The notes: a model not told the origin generated them from the letters alone. A DNA stretch of 57,279 nucleotides from Woeseiaceae bacterium (GCA_024640365.1 JAHEFE010000014.1:1-57279); one strand, 5' to 3'; positions 46,015 to 56,122 are shown, counted from the stretch's first letter. Numbers and translations are program-made.

Positions 46015-46779
46015 CTAGTCTTTATCGGCCCGTTCCAAGATTGACCGCAAAGGCTCTATCAAATCCAGCGGTAACGGGAACACGATCGTATTCGTTCTTT
46101 CGTTAGCGATTTCTTTTAGGGTCTGCAAATAACGTAACTGCAGGGCCTGTTTTTCAGTGCCGAGCATGTTGGCCGCCTCAGCCAACATCTGGGCCGCTTG
46201 CTTTTCGCCCTCGGCATTAATGATTTTGGCACGACGTGAGCGCTCGGCTTCTGCCTGCTGTGCAATAGCACGAATCATATTTTCGTTCAGGTCAACATGT
46301 TTAAGCTCGACGTTCTGTACCTTGATACCCCATGCATCGGTCTGCTGATCCAGGATTTGCTGGATATCCGCATTCAACTTTTCGCGCTCGGAAAGCATCT
46401 CATCCAGTTGATGTTGCCCGAGCACTGAACGCAAAGTCGTTTGCGCTTTTTGGCTCGTGGCCTCGTAAGCATTCTCGACCTGGATGATAGCTTTTTCTGG
46501 ATCAACTATCTTGACGAAAATGACGGCGTTCACCTTGACTGAAACATTGTCACGCGAGATTACGTCTTGTGTTGGGACATCCATAGTTGTGACACGTAAA
46601 TCCACTTTCACCATTTTCTGGATGCCGGGAAAAAGCACAATGAGGCCAGGTCCTTTGACGGCCTGAAATCGGCCCAGGAAAAAAACGACACCACGCTCGT
46701 ACTCCCGCAATATTTTGATGGTATTCATCAGTAATACGGCAGCAAAAATGACAACAAGTCCGATAGTTGCAATATTCAT
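46015..46779 (-). CDS. SPFH-domain protein, slipin/stomatin family
   Basis: A 254-residue protein with an N-terminal membrane segment (about 4-22) and an SPFH/band 7 domain: [66 protein letters not shown] and the [20 protein letters not shown] coiled coil. It ends in a short hydrophobic stretch. Slipins form oligomeric membrane scaffolds and are partners of NfeD proteases; the nfeD gene lies 47 bases upstream in the same direction, the classic stomatin operon. Confidence 0.94.
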   Translation of the reverse strand: MNIATIGLVVIFAAVLLMNTIKILREYERGVVFFLGRFQAVKGPGLIVLFPGIQKMVKVDLRVTTMDVPTQDVISRDNVSVKVNAVIFVKIVDPEKAIIQVENAYEATSQKAQTTLRSVLGQHQLDEMLSEREKLNADIQQILDQQTDAWGIKVQNVELKHVDLNENMIRAIAQQAEAERSRRAKIINAEGEKQAAQMLAEAANMLGTEKQALQLRYLQTLKEIANERTNTIVFPLPLDLIEPLRSILERADKD

Positions 46780-46826
46780 ACGTTTTCCTTTGATTGAATC
46801 TTGTGTTGGCCGCGATTAACTCGGCA

Positions 46827-48206
46827 TTATTGCTCGGTACCCGGCTCAACGATCAACGTTAAGCCTTCGACGCGCACGACCCTAAGCTTTTGATCCTTGA
46901 TGGCGGCGCCATCTATTTCGGCGCTCCACGATTCACCATCCATCCATACGAATCCGCGCTTAGTAAAATCGCCAAGTGCGGTTGCGTTGCGACCTATCAT
47001 GCTATCAAGACCGCTAACCGGACCGCGGCTGCGCAGTTTCAATATATAAGTGACAATCCAGAACACGAAAAAGGCCGATAGCACGGCAAATGAAATTACG
47101 AACGTAAGTGAAATGCCAAAACCAGGGATACCACTGTCGAACATCATGATCGCTCCGAATACAAATGCGGCCACACCACCAATTCCCAGCGCACCAAAGC
47201 TTGGCACGAACGCCTCTGCCACAATCAAAATCAATCCAACAATTATGAGAGCCAGACCCGCGAAATTAACCGGAATAATCTGCAGCGCATAGGCAGCAAG
47301 CAGCAGACAGATAACGCCTGCAACTCCCGGCAATACTGCCCCCGGATTCCAGCCTTCAAAAACCAGTCCGTAGATACCAATCAACAGCAACAGTAATGCA
47401 ATCTCCGGATGCGTAATTGTGCTTAAAACTTTGATGCGCCAGCCAGCTTCATACGGCACCAGTTGCACGTCACTTGTGTCCAGCACAACGGTCTTGTTAT
47501 TAACAATAAGCTCCAGGCCATTAAGCTTCCCAAGCAAATGATCAACATCACTGGCAATAAGATCAATAACATTTAAATCAAGGGCTTCATCTGCGGTCAG
47601 AGTGGCTGCGTCGCGGACCGCATCTTCAGCCCAGTCGGCATTGCGGCCGTGCGCTTCTGCCAGCCCGCGAATATAGGCAATGGAATCATTAAGAATTTTA
47701 CGACCCATGGCATCGCCGGGAACTTCATCGCTGCTGGCATCGTCATCTACGCCCTCTTGTTTGCGGCCAAGCGGCAAGGGCGGTTCAGGTTTATCACCTC
47801 CGCCCAGTGCTACCGGAGTCGCCGCGCCAAGGTGCGTAGTCGGCGCCATGGCGGCAATGTGGCTGGCTAAAAGAATATATGTCCCGGCGCTGTCCGCTCG
47901 CGCTCCTGCCGGTGTGACGTAAGTAACAACGGGAACAGGTGAACTGAGGATGCCCTTGACGATGTCACGCATCGGTTCAACAAGGCCGCCCGGCGTATCC
48001 ATTTCAATAATCACAAGGCGCGCATCTGTGGCTACGGCTTCGCGCAACCCACTGACTATATATTCAGCCGTGGCAACGCCTATGGCGTCGTCAATTCGTA
48101 ATACTAATACCTTATTTTCTGCTTGAGCCTGGCAATTCAGCACGAGCAAGGCGAGAACCAATACCCCGCGGAACAAGCTTCGCATTGTTGAATTCAGGAA
48201 AGCCAT
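46827..48206 (-). CDS. NfeD-family membrane-bound ClpP-class serine protease
   Basis: A 459-residue long-form NfeD. A signal sequence precedes a ClpP-like protease domain (VLRIDDAIGVATAEYIVSGL, IIEMDTPGGLVEPMRDIV, GARADSAGTYILLASHIAAMAP with the nucleophile Ser of the ADSAGTY motif; catalytic Lys in the DSIAYIRGLAEAHGRNADWAE helix region). Four to five transmembrane helices follow (about 255-390), then a C-terminal OB-fold NfeD domain. Homologues cleave hydrophobic regions of stomatins. It forms a two-gene operon with the slipin. Confidence 0.93.
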   Translation of the reverse strand: MAFLNSTMRSLFRGVLVLALLVLNCQAQAENKVLVLRIDDAIGVATAEYIVSGLREAVATDARLVIIEMDTPGGLVEPMRDIVKGILSSPVPVVTYVTPAGARADSAGTYILLASHIAAMAPTTHLGAATPVALGGGDKPEPPLPLGRKQEGVDDDASSDEVPGDAMGRKILNDSIAYIRGLAEAHGRNADWAEDAVRDAATLTADEALDLNVIDLIASDVDHLLGKLNGLELIVNNKTVVLDTSDVQLVPYEAGWRIKVLSTITHPEIALLLLLIGIYGLVFEGWNPGAVLPGVAGVICLLLAAYALQIIPVNFAGLALIIVGLILIVAEAFVPSFGALGIGGVAAFVFGAIMMFDSGIPGFGISLTFVISFAVLSAFFVFWIVTYILKLRSRGPVSGLDSMIGRNATALGDFTKRGFVWMDGESWSAEIDGAAIKDQKLRVVRVEGLTLIVEPGTEQ

Positions 48207-48331
48207 TCAATCACCTCGCATAGTCCGATAATAGCAGCCCGCGTGGTCGCCTGTGGCACCGCGCGATCAAAGCAGTTGTTGTACTCTGTTAATCAATGGC
48301 ATTCTTGCGACTTCCAGGCAGGTAGTTCTCA

Positions 48332-48841
48332 ATGTTTATTCGATTTATTACAACCGGCGGCACCATCGACAAGATCTACTTTGATGCCATGGGGCAATTT
48401 GAAGTAGGCGAGTCACTGGTACAGCATATTCTTAGTGATGCCCTTACTCAATTCGACTTTGATGTCGTGTCATTGTTCCGTAAGGACAGTCTTGATATCA
48501 CCGATGATGATCGCGCAGCGTTACGAAGCTACCTGGAAAGCGACGACAAAAAGCTCTACGTTCTAACCCACGGTACGGACACCATGGTAGAAACGGCAGC
48601 GGCACTGAGTGGGCTGAATGACAAGACCATAGTGCTGACGGGCTCACTGAGCCCGGCACGGTTTCGCACCACAGACGCTATATTCAACGTGGGAATGGCG
48701 GTGGCAGCAGTGCAGACGTTACCGCCGGGCATTTACATTGCGATGAGCGGTCAGATTTTCGAAGCCGGATCGGTGCGCAAGAACAGAGCGGAGAACCGCT
48801 TCGAAAGAATTAGCACCAATTCTGACTCTGCTGCAGACTAA
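48332..48841 (+). CDS. Single-domain asparaginase-like protein
   Basis: A 169-residue protein matching only the N-terminal domain of type I/II L-asparaginases (normally about 330 residues). The nucleophilic-Thr loop ITTGGTIDKIYF near 6-17 and the second Thr-Asp pair in LTHGTDTMVETA near 78-89 are intact, and a Lys is available in the C-terminal VRKNRAENRF. The whole C-terminal domain is missing, and the following bases do not restore it in any frame I can see. Short family members of this size exist in other gammaproteobacteria, so it is not evidently a pseudogene. Substrate is uncertain. Confidence 0.82.
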   Translation: MFIRFITTGGTIDKIYFDAMGQFEVGESLVQHILSDALTQFDFDVVSLFRKDSLDITDDDRAALRSYLESDDKKLYVLTHGTDTMVETAAALSGLNDKTIVLTGSLSPARFRTTDAIFNVGMAVAAVQTLPPGIYIAMSGQIFEAGSVRKNRAENRFERISTNSDSAAD

Positions 48842-48929
48842 CGTAAGACTGGATGGCGAGACTTCGTATTGTTTCATTGCAACAGCGGTAGAACGAGCTG
48901 GACTTATACAAACTGTCGGAATATCGAGC

Positions 48930-48971
48930 AAAAAAAACGGCAAGCGCGTTACAACACACCTGCCGCTTTTT
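48930..48971. terminator. Bidirectional intrinsic terminator
   Basis: An 11-base-pair stem (48938-48948 with 48955-48965, three wobble pairs on one strand) around a six-base loop is flanked by eight A on the left and CTTTTTCTTT on the right. Read on the minus strand it ends in eight U after the ALDH gene; on the plus strand it serves the asparaginase gene. The two genes converge here. Confidence 0.85.
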
Positions 48972-48997
48972 CTTTCTGACTACCGGGGAACTACAGC

Positions 48998-50515
48998 TTA
49001 GAAACCAAAGTTGATTCCCTGGGCCAGCGGTAAATCTTTACCGTAGTTTATCGTGTTGGTCTGACGTCGCATGTAAGCCTTCCACGAGTCAGAGCCAGCC
49101 TCGCGACCACCGCCCGTTTCTTTTTCGCCACCAAATGCGCCGCCAATTTCCGCACCGGATGTACCGATATTGACATTGGCGATACCGCAATCTGAACCGC
49201 CGTTTGACAGGAAATACTCGGCATTCTGCAAGTTAGTGGTAAAAATGGATGAGGACAGACCCTGCGCAACGCTGTTTTGCATCGCGATGGCTTCATCCAG
49301 GCTCTTGAACGAGATCAGGTAAAGGATTGGCCCAAATGTTTCCGTCTGAACAATATCCCACTCGTTTTTAACGATCGCGATTGCGGGCGTCACAAAATGA
49401 CCCGGGCCTTCAATGCGCTTGCCCCCACAAAGAATTTCGCCGCCAGCTTTTTTCACAGCAGCCACGGCATTTTCCAATCGTTCAACCGAAGACTCGTCAA
49501 TCAACGGACCCATTAGCGTTGCTGGATCCTGAGGATCGCCAATGCGAACCTGGCCATAGGCACTGACAAGACGATCTTTCAAGTCGTCCATGCGTGATTC
49601 GTGCACGATCACTCGGCGGGTCGTGGTGCAGCGCTGACCAGCAGTGCCGACAGATCCAAATACAATACCGGGAACGGCCAGGTCGAGGTCTGCAGTCTCG
49701 TCAACAATTATCGCGTTATTGCCACCCAGTTCGAGGAGCACTTTGCCCATACGTGCAGCTACGCGCTCACCGACAGCTCTACCTACCGCGGTCGAGCCAG
49801 TGAATGACACGAGGTTTACGCGCTTGTCATCAACGAAGTCTTTCGCCAATTGGTTACCAGCATCGTTGAAGAGATGGAATATCTCGGGATAACCACCATC
49901 TGCCAGTGCCTTGTTGCAGATCTTTTGAATTGCAACGCCGCAGAGCGGTGTTTTCGGCGATGGCTTCCAGACGCTGACATTGCCACAGATCGCGGCAATG
50001 AACGCATTCCAGGACCAAACTGCTACCGGGAAATTGAAGGCGCTGATGATGCCAACGACACCGAGCGGGTGCCACTGCTCATACATACGGTGCATTGGCC
50101 GTTCGGAGTGCATGGTGTTGCCATACAGCATGCGTGATTGGCCCACCGCGAAGTCAGCGATATCGATCATTTCCTGCACTTCGCCGTCACCTTCAGCCTT
50201 GATCTTGCCCATTTCCAGACTAACCAGGCTACCCAACGCGTCCTTGTGCTCGCGCAACGCATGGCCCACGAGACGTATGGCTTCGCCACGCGCCGGAGCT
50301 GGAATCTTGCGCCATTGCTCAAATGCGGCACGTGCTGAGGTCATTAGCGCTTCGTACTCCTCCGCTGTACTTGAGCGGACGCTGCCAATCAACTCGCCAC
50401 TTGCCGGGCTGTAGGATTCGATCAGGGCTGCACTTTTCGTTGCAAAATGCCGTTCACCTGACCAGGTTCCCGCGTTCACGGATTCAAGACCGAGTCTCTT
50501 TAATACGTCCTTCAT
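48998..50515 (-). CDS. amaB: ALDH7-family aldehyde dehydrogenase, probable piperideine-6-carboxylate (aminoadipate semialdehyde) dehydrogenase
   Basis: A 505-residue NAD(P)-dependent aldehyde dehydrogenase. ATG 50515 has an AGAGGAA site; the longer in-frame start adds a non-homologous tail. Catalytic Cys lies in [12 protein letters not shown] near 290 and the general-base Glu in [10 protein letters not shown] near 257. ALDH7/antiquitin hallmarks [24 protein letters not shown] and the C-terminal [31 protein letters not shown] region point to the enzyme of the lysine-to-aminoadipate route. No other lysine catabolic gene is nearby, so the exact aldehyde is not proven. Confidence 0.87.
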   Translation of the reverse strand: MKDVLKRLGLESVNAGTWSGERHFATKSAALIESYSPASGELIGSVRSSTAEEYEALMTSARAAFEQWRKIPAPARGEAIRLVGHALREHKDALGSLVSLEMGKIKAEGDGEVQEMIDIADFAVGQSRMLYGNTMHSERPMHRMYEQWHPLGVVGIISAFNFPVAVWSWNAFIAAICGNVSVWKPSPKTPLCGVAIQKICNKALADGGYPEIFHLFNDAGNQLAKDFVDDKRVNLVSFTGSTAVGRAVGERVAARMGKVLLELGGNNAIIVDETADLDLAVPGIVFGSVGTAGQRCTTTRRVIVHESRMDDLKDRLVSAYGQVRIGDPQDPATLMGPLIDESSVERLENAVAAVKKAGGEILCGGKRIEGPGHFVTPAIAIVKNEWDIVQTETFGPILYLISFKSLDEAIAMQNSVAQGLSSSIFTTNLQNAEYFLSNGGSDCGIANVNIGTSGAEIGGAFGGEKETGGGREAGSDSWKAYMRRQTNTINYGKDLPLAQGINFGF

Positions 50516-50896
50516 TGTTATTCCTCTATTTGCAGGTTGACGCCAGCGACTCAAGAGTCCCGGCACTATTATTCGGTAATTGCTGAGTATTGCCTCTCAC
50601 ATAATGAGGTCAGGCATGCGTACTTCAAGCGATGGTCATTGCGCATCGCTCATGTACAGGCGCGCATTGTGCCAATCTACGCATTGCCTTTCCAGACGGC
50701 AGAACGCGATGTTGCTCGCTGCGAATCCGAACTTCAACATATGCCGTTGGGGAGGGCATTCCATTATTTCTGCATTTCACTCGTAACCTTATGTTTCCAT
50801 GCTAGACTTTCGCCCCCCGGGAGCTGCGTGGCAGCAATCCATAAATGACTTCGACCCATTTTGGTGCGAAGCGAATAATTTCAGGCAGGACGTAGA
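50516..50896. promoter_or_regulatory. 381-base divergent gap between the ALDH and DAHP synthase genes
   Basis: This gap holds the ribosome binding site of the ALDH gene at its left end and the AGGA site (50887-50890) of the DAHP synthase at its right end. A small GCTGC-GTG-GCAGC hairpin lies at about 50823-50835, and TAGACT at 50803-50808 resembles a -10 box without a clear -35 partner. A 33-codon open frame rich in aromatic residues fills the last 100 bases. The left 250 bases show nothing I can name. Confidence 0.4.
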
Positions 50897-50900
50897 GTGA
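50799..50900 (+). CDS. Short aromatic-rich open frame overlapping the DAHP synthase start
   Basis: ATG 50799 opens 33 codons ending in a TGA that overlaps the next GTG start by four bases (GTGA). The product contains four Phe and two Trp, a composition one might expect of a leader peptide that senses aromatic amino acids. It has no evident ribosome binding site, and a -10-like TAGACT overlaps its start, which argues against it. Listed as a candidate only. Confidence 0.25.
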   Translation: MLDFRPPGAAWQQSINDFDPFWCEANNFRQDVE

Positions 50901-52252
50901 CGAAGAAAATGGCAAATTCGGATTGGCACCCCGCAAGCTGGCAGACCAAATCGGCTGAACAACAAGCCAACTATCCCGACCAGGAAGCACTTGAAAGTGT
51001 CGTTTCTGAGCTCAGCAAATTACCGCCGTTAGTCACCTCATGGGAAGTTGACGCGCTAAAAGAACAAATTGCGCGTGCCCAGCGCGGCGAAGCGTTTGTT
51101 CTGCAAGGTGGAGACTGTGCGGAGAGCTTTGCCGATTGCACGTCCGAAAGCATCGTCGCGAAACTCAAGATTTTGCTGCAAATGAGTCTGGTGATGCTGT
51201 TTGGCATGAAAAAGCCGATCGTACGCATAGGCCGTATGGCGGGGCAGTACGCAAAACCGCGTTCAGCCGACACGGAAACGCTGGACGGACTGGCTCTGCC
51301 CAGCTACCGCGGAGATCTGGTAAACCGGGTTCCTTTTACCAGTGAAGACAGGGTGCCGGATCCGCAGCTGGTGTTGCGGGGCTACGAAAGGGCCGCCTTA
51401 ACATTGAATTTTGTACGTTCCCTGATTGATGGCGGCTTTGCTGATTTGCATCATCCGGAGTATTGGGATCTCGACTGGGTTGGTCATTCGCCACTGGCAG
51501 CGGAATACCACAACATCCTGGGATCCATTGCCGATTCACTGGACTTCCTGGAATCCATTTCCGGCCGATCCTTTGACCAGGCGCAGCGTGTCGATATCTA
51601 TTCCGGCCATGAAGGACTGCACCTGCACTATGAGCAAGCGCAGACTCGTTTCCTTGAACGCCGCAATCGCTGGTACGACCTCACGACACATTACCCATGG
51701 ATTGGTATGCGTACCGCGGCAATGGACGGGGCCCACGTAGAATTTTTCCGCGGCGTTGCCAATCCGATCGGTATCAAGATCGGGCCAGGAATGACTGCCG
51801 AATGGCTACAAGACCTGCTGCGTGTGTTGAATCCGAATAACGAATCTGGTCGTATCAGTCTAATTCATCGCTTTAGTGCCAAATCGATTGATGACTGCTT
51901 GCCTAATCTTATTCGTGCAGTGAAGGCCACTGGTGCTCCTGTGCTGTGGATATGCGACCCTATGCACGGCAACACAGAAACGACGGCCGAAGGTATCAAG
52001 ACTCGCCGATTCGATAACGTCATTAGCGAATTGCAGTCGGCGTTCCGCATCCACCAGAGTATGGGAACGTACCTGGGTGGTGTTCATCTGGAGTTAACCG
52101 GTGAAAATGTCACGGAATGTACTGGTGGCGCTCGCGGCCTGACAGATACCGATCTGCGCCGGTCCTATAAATCAATGGTCGATCCACGTCTTAATTACGA
52201 GCAGGCGATGGAAGTCGCTATGCGTATTGCGGGGTTGCGCGACAACAATTAA
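50897..52252 (+). CDS. 3-deoxy-7-phosphoheptulonate synthase, class II
   Basis: A 451-residue class II (plant-type) DAHP synthase, the entry enzyme of the shikimate pathway. Motifs: LPPLVTSWEVDALK, the FVLQGGDCAESF loop near 74-85 with a metal-binding Cys, VRIGRMAGQYAKPRS, DGAHVEFFRGVANPIGIKIGP and GGVHLELTGENVTEC with metal-binding His/Glu. The GTG start has an AGGA site six bases upstream; an ATG four codons on is the alternative. Class II enzymes are unrelated in sequence to E. coli AroFGH and occur in Xanthomonas and Pseudomonas among others. Confidence 0.95.
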   Translation: MTKKMANSDWHPASWQTKSAEQQANYPDQEALESVVSELSKLPPLVTSWEVDALKEQIARAQRGEAFVLQGGDCAESFADCTSESIVAKLKILLQMSLVMLFGMKKPIVRIGRMAGQYAKPRSADTETLDGLALPSYRGDLVNRVPFTSEDRVPDPQLVLRGYERAALTLNFVRSLIDGGFADLHHPEYWDLDWVGHSPLAAEYHNILGSIADSLDFLESISGRSFDQAQRVDIYSGHEGLHLHYEQAQTRFLERRNRWYDLTTHYPWIGMRTAAMDGAHVEFFRGVANPIGIKIGPGMTAEWLQDLLRVLNPNNESGRISLIHRFSAKSIDDCLPNLIRAVKATGAPVLWICDPMHGNTETTAEGIKTRRFDNVISELQSAFRIHQSMGTYLGGVHLELTGENVTECTGGARGLTDTDLRRSYKSMVDPRLNYEQAMEVAMRIAGLRDNN

Positions 52253-52827
52253 TTCGGTCGCCAGGCTTTAAGATCGGCCCAAGCTGATTCTGTATCGATC
52301 AAGCGGTGTTCGCCAGGAGCCAGGCCACCGAGTGACCATGGCCCAATCTGATGGCGTATCAAGCGGAGAGTAGGGAGCTCGACCGCCGCTGTCATGCGAC
52401 GGACCTGCCGGTTCCGACCCTCGTCAAGGGTGATTGCAATCCAGCTGGTGGGTATCGCTTTACGATAGCGTATGGGTGGATCACGGGGCCATAAATTCGC
52501 CGGCTCCGGGATAGCCGCCGCCGAAACAGCGCACGCAGTGCCATCGTTCAGTTCAACCCCATCTACCAGCTGCTGCAGCTGCTCTGCGCTGACCACACCG
52601 TCAACCTGAGCCCAATATTTCTTGTGGACACTGCCTTTGCCCGTGGCGATTCGCGCTTGTAACCGGCCATCATCACAAAGCAAAAGTAGTCCCTCACTGT
52701 CGTAATCGAGTCGGCCTGCCGGATAGACGGCCGGGATCTTCACGTAAGCCGCAAGCGTCTCCTTATCGCCTGCCTCGCTAAACTGGCTGATGACACGATA
52801 GGGCTTATTGAATATGACTAAGGGCAT
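52249..52827 (-). CDS. rluE: 23S rRNA pseudouridine synthase RluE-like
   Basis: A 192-residue pseudouridine synthase of the RsuA/RluB/E/F family without an S4 domain. The catalytic Asp lies in PAGRLDYDSEGLLLL near 36-50, with VHKKYWAQVDG and EGRNRQVRRM also present. Absence of the S4 domain and the length fit RluE, which modifies U2457 of 23S rRNA. It converges with the DAHP synthase gene and overlaps its stop by four bases. Confidence 0.9.
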   Translation of the reverse strand: MPLVIFNKPYRVISQFSEAGDKETLAAYVKIPAVYPAGRLDYDSEGLLLLCDDGRLQARIATGKGSVHKKYWAQVDGVVSAEQLQQLVDGVELNDGTACAVSAAAIPEPANLWPRDPPIRYRKAIPTSWIAITLDEGRNRQVRRMTAAVELPTLRLIRHQIGPWSLGGLAPGEHRLIDTESAWADLKAWRPN

Positions 52828-52936
52828 TAGGCGGACTATAGTAAATCGAAGATGGCATTATCCGGAATCTGGATTGCAAGGCAATCATTCCAAGGATACT
52901 ATGCCGCAGTGCAATAAATTCAGGCCGCACTTGTAA

Positions 52937-52965
52937 AACATATTAAGTTGTATTTTTAACATATT
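52937..52965. promoter_or_regulatory. Direct repeat in the aceB upstream region
   Basis: AACATATT occurs at 52937-52944 and again at 52958-52965, 21 bases apart (two helical turns) within a very A/T-rich stretch about 60-85 bases before the aceB ATG. Spacing and place suggest a regulator site or UP element for glyoxylate shunt control. No known IclR or other motif is matched with confidence. Confidence 0.3.
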
Positions 52966-53021
52966 GTTTTTAAAACGCTTTTTCAGAGTTACTAACCCCT
53001 AGACCGCAAAAGTTCACTTTC

Positions 53022-54629
53022 ATGACCGAAACCTTCGACGCAGGGCGAGCCGGCACACTACAGGTGATCGGCAGGCTGTCCCCCGAATATTCTGAAATTC
53101 TGACACCGTCTGCGTTGCAGTTTTTGGCCGACCTGGCGCATGAATTTACCCCCGCGGTAAATAACCTGTTAGCGCGCCGGGATACCCGCCAATCAAAGCT
53201 TGATGCCGGTGAATTTCCTGACTTCCTGGCCGACACAAAATCAATTCGCGAGGCTGACTGGCAAGTCACAAAGGCCCCCAAAGACCTGCAAGACAGACGC
53301 GTAGAAATCACCGGCCCGACAGACCGGAAGATGATTATCAACGCGCTGAACTCCGGCGCGCGCGTGTTCATGGCTGATTGTGAGGATTCACTGACGCCGA
53401 CCTGGGACAACGTCATTCAGGGCCAGATAAATCTGCGCGATGCCGTTAATCGGAGCATCGAATTCTCAGTCCCTGGTGGCAAACACTATCGCCTGAACGA
53501 CAAAACGGCGGTTTTGATTGTCCGTCCACGCGGTTGGCACCTGGTTGAAAAGCACATAACGCTTAATGGCAGCCCGATCCCGGGTGGCCTGGTCGACTTC
53601 GGGCTTTATCTGTTGCACAACGCCTCGGAACTAAAGAACCGTGGCACTGGACCCTATTTCTACTTACCGAAGCTTGAAAACCATCTCGAAGCGCGGCTGT
53701 GGAATGACGTATTTCGTTTCGCAGAGAAACGCGGCATCGTGGCATCTGACTCAATCAAGGTTACGGTTCTTATAGAAACAATTCTCGCCGCATTTGAAAT
53801 AGAAGAGATTCTTTACGAACTCAAAGATTACATCGTCGGCCAGAACTGTGGACGCTGGGATTACATTTTTAGCTTCATCAAAAAGTTCAATCACTTTCCC
53901 GAGTTTGTCCTTCCCGATCGCTCTGAAGTGACTATGACTACGCATTTTCTGCGGTCGTATTCGCAACTGGTCATAAAGACTTGCCATAAGCGCGGTGCTT
54001 TCGCTATTGGCGGCATGGCCGCACAAATACCGATCAAGGGCGATCCGGCAGCCAATGACGCTGCTATGGAAAAGGTGCGAGCCGATAAGGAACGCGAAGT
54101 GATGGATGGTCATGACGGTACCTGGGTTGCGCACCCGGGTATGGTTGCTCTCGCGACTGAAATATTTGACGCGCACATGCCCTCAGCTAACCAGATTACT
54201 CGACAACGTGAGGACGTCCATGTAACTGCCGCTGACCTTTTACAGGTGGTGAAAGGCAAGATCACGGAAAACGGGTTGCGCAGCAATATATCTATCGGCG
54301 TTCAATACATGGCCGCCTGGTTGAACGGCAATGGCTGTGTGCCCCTGTATGACCTGATGGAAGATGCTGCCACGGCTGAAATATCCCGAGCCCAGGTTTG
54401 GCAGTGGGTGCATCAAGAAACCGGCGTCCTCGAGGATGGCCGACCCATTACCTACGCGCTTTTCAAAGAGATGATGCGTGAAGAAATGGACAAGATTCAG
54501 GAAGCGGTCGGCAAAGAAGCGTTTGTTGCCGGCAAATATCGCGAAGCGGCGCGACTAATGGATAAGATTACCAAGCAAGATGAATTTGCGAGTTTCCTGA
54601 CGTTGGGGGCGTACCAGGAAATTGATTAA
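53022..54629 (+). CDS. aceB: Malate synthase A
   Basis: A 535-residue malate synthase joining glyoxylate and acetyl-CoA. Length and sequence fit isoform A (E. coli AceB 533), not the 720-residue GlcB type. Seen: DRKMIINALNSGA, the FMADCEDSLTPTW motif with catalytic acids, IVRPRGWHLVEKH with the active-site Arg, YELKDYIVGQNCGRWDYIFS, and the catalytic Asp of LYDLMEDAATAEISRAQVWQW. aceA follows 42 bases later in the same direction, so the two form the glyoxylate shunt operon. Confidence 0.97.
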   Translation: MTETFDAGRAGTLQVIGRLSPEYSEILTPSALQFLADLAHEFTPAVNNLLARRDTRQSKLDAGEFPDFLADTKSIREADWQVTKAPKDLQDRRVEITGPTDRKMIINALNSGARVFMADCEDSLTPTWDNVIQGQINLRDAVNRSIEFSVPGGKHYRLNDKTAVLIVRPRGWHLVEKHITLNGSPIPGGLVDFGLYLLHNASELKNRGTGPYFYLPKLENHLEARLWNDVFRFAEKRGIVASDSIKVTVLIETILAAFEIEEILYELKDYIVGQNCGRWDYIFSFIKKFNHFPEFVLPDRSEVTMTTHFLRSYSQLVIKTCHKRGAFAIGGMAAQIPIKGDPAANDAAMEKVRADKEREVMDGHDGTWVAHPGMVALATEIFDAHMPSANQITRQREDVHVTAADLLQVVKGKITENGLRSNISIGVQYMAAWLNGNGCVPLYDLMEDAATAEISRAQVWQWVHQETGVLEDGRPITYALFKEMMREEMDKIQEAVGKEAFVAGKYREAARLMDKITKQDEFASFLTLGAYQEID

Positions 54630-54671
54630 TGCATCACCGGGACATTTACGAAAGACTGGCACACGGAGAGA

Positions 54672-55958
54672 ATGAAAATGGCATTGAAAACCGCAGCTCA
54701 GATCAACAAGGATTGGACTGAGAGCGCTCGCTGGGAAGGTATAACCAGGGGCTACAGCGCAGACGAAGTAGTGCGATTACGTGGCACCGTTGAAATTGAA
54801 TATTCACTTGCCCGACAGGGAGCCGAAAAGCTCTGGGCGGGCGTAAACGAAACACCATTTGTAAATTCTCTGGGAGCCCTTACCGGAAACCAGGCGATGC
54901 AGCAGGTTAAGGCCGGTCTGAAAGCCATTTACCTGTCGGGCTGGCAGGTCGCAGGCGATGCCAACCTTGCGGGCGAAATGTATCCCGACCAGTCCCTCTA
55001 TCCGGCAGACTCTGTCCCCGCCGTTGTACGCAGGATTAACAACACGCTGCTGCGTGCCGACCAGCTACATCATGCCGAGGGTGATGACAGCATCGACTGG
55101 ATGCAGCCGATTGTTGCCGATGCCGAGGCCGGTTTCGGCGGCGTCCTGAATGCCTTTGAACTAATGAAAGCAATGATCGCGGCCGGTGCGGCCGGGGTGC
55201 ATTTTGAAGACCAGCTCTCGTCCGCCAAGAAATGCGGCCACATGGGCGGCAAAGTATTAGTACCGACACAGGAAGCGATCAACAAGCTGGTCGCCGCGAG
55301 ACTGGCCGCTGACGTTTGCGATGTGCCCACTGTATTGATCGCACGTACTGATGCCGATGCCGCCAACTTGCTGACCTCTGACGTTGACGAACTCGATCGC
55401 GAATTTATAACCGGGGAGCGCACTGCAGAAGGATTCTTCTCGGTTAAGCCAGGCCTTAAACAGGCTGTTTCGCGTGCTCTGTCTTATTCACCTTATGTTG
55501 ATTTATTGTGGTGCGAGACCAGCGTTCCCGATCTGCCACAAGCCAAGCTATTTGCCGAGGCAGTCAAGAAAGAGTACCCAGATCAATTGCTAGCGTATAA
55601 CTGTTCGCCGTCATTCAACTGGCGCAAGCACCTGGACGACAAGACTATTGCCAAGTTCCAGAAGGAACTCGCGGCCATGGGATACAAGTTCCAGTTCATC
55701 ACCCTGGCTGGCTTCCACGCACTGAACTACAGCATGTTTACGCTCGCCAAGGATTACAAAGCCAGACAAATGGCTGCTTACGTGCAGCTGCAAGAGGCGG
55801 AATTCGCGTCCGAGAAACAGGGCTATACGGCTACCAGGCATCAGCGCGAAGTAGGTGCGGGTTATTTCGATGCCGTTACCCAGGCGGTTTCCGGCGGTCA
55901 TTCATCCTTGTCGGCGCTAAGTGGATCGACCGAAGAAGCGCAGTTCGACGAAGAATAG
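54672..55958 (+). CDS. aceA: Isocitrate lyase
   Basis: A 428-residue isocitrate lyase splitting isocitrate to succinate and glyoxylate. The catalytic [17 protein letters not shown] loop near 189-205 is intact, as are the Mg-binding DAEAGFGG segment near 155-162, IARTDADAA and the C-terminal YNCSPSFNW motif. The start may be ATG 54672 or ATG 54678; a GGAGAG site precedes both. A strong terminator follows, and no aceK (IDH kinase/phosphatase) gene is attached, unlike E. coli aceBAK. Confidence 0.98.
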   Translation: MKMALKTAAQINKDWTESARWEGITRGYSADEVVRLRGTVEIEYSLARQGAEKLWAGVNETPFVNSLGALTGNQAMQQVKAGLKAIYLSGWQVAGDANLAGEMYPDQSLYPADSVPAVVRRINNTLLRADQLHHAEGDDSIDWMQPIVADAEAGFGGVLNAFELMKAMIAAGAAGVHFEDQLSSAKKCGHMGGKVLVPTQEAINKLVAARLAADVCDVPTVLIARTDADAANLLTSDVDELDREFITGERTAEGFFSVKPGLKQAVSRALSYSPYVDLLWCETSVPDLPQAKLFAEAVKKEYPDQLLAYNCSPSFNWRKHLDDKTIAKFQKELAAMGYKFQFITLAGFHALNYSMFTLAKDYKARQMAAYVQLQEAEFASEKQGYTATRHQREVGAGYFDAVTQAVSGGHSSLSALSGSTEEAQFDEE

Positions 55959-55990
55959 AGTCACCTCAAGAGGTGCTTTAAAGTGACACC

Positions 55991-56024
55991 GGGGGAGGGG
56001 CGCAAGCCTCTCCCCCTTATTTTT
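55991..56024 (+). terminator. Intrinsic terminator after aceA
   Basis: An 11-base-pair G/C stem (55991-56001 with 56006-56016, one wobble) capped by a stable GCAA tetraloop is followed by TTATTTTT. A smaller CACCTCAAGAGGTG palindrome at 55962-55975 comes first. It should end the aceBA transcript and separate it from icd. Confidence 0.93.
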
Positions 56025-56122
56025 GGTGATTGCCAAACTGCTCTGAAATTCTCGGCCGCACTCTGTACAATGCGCCGTTTTTCCGAGGCCGGTCATTGCG
56101 GCGGGCCCAATTGAGAGCAATC

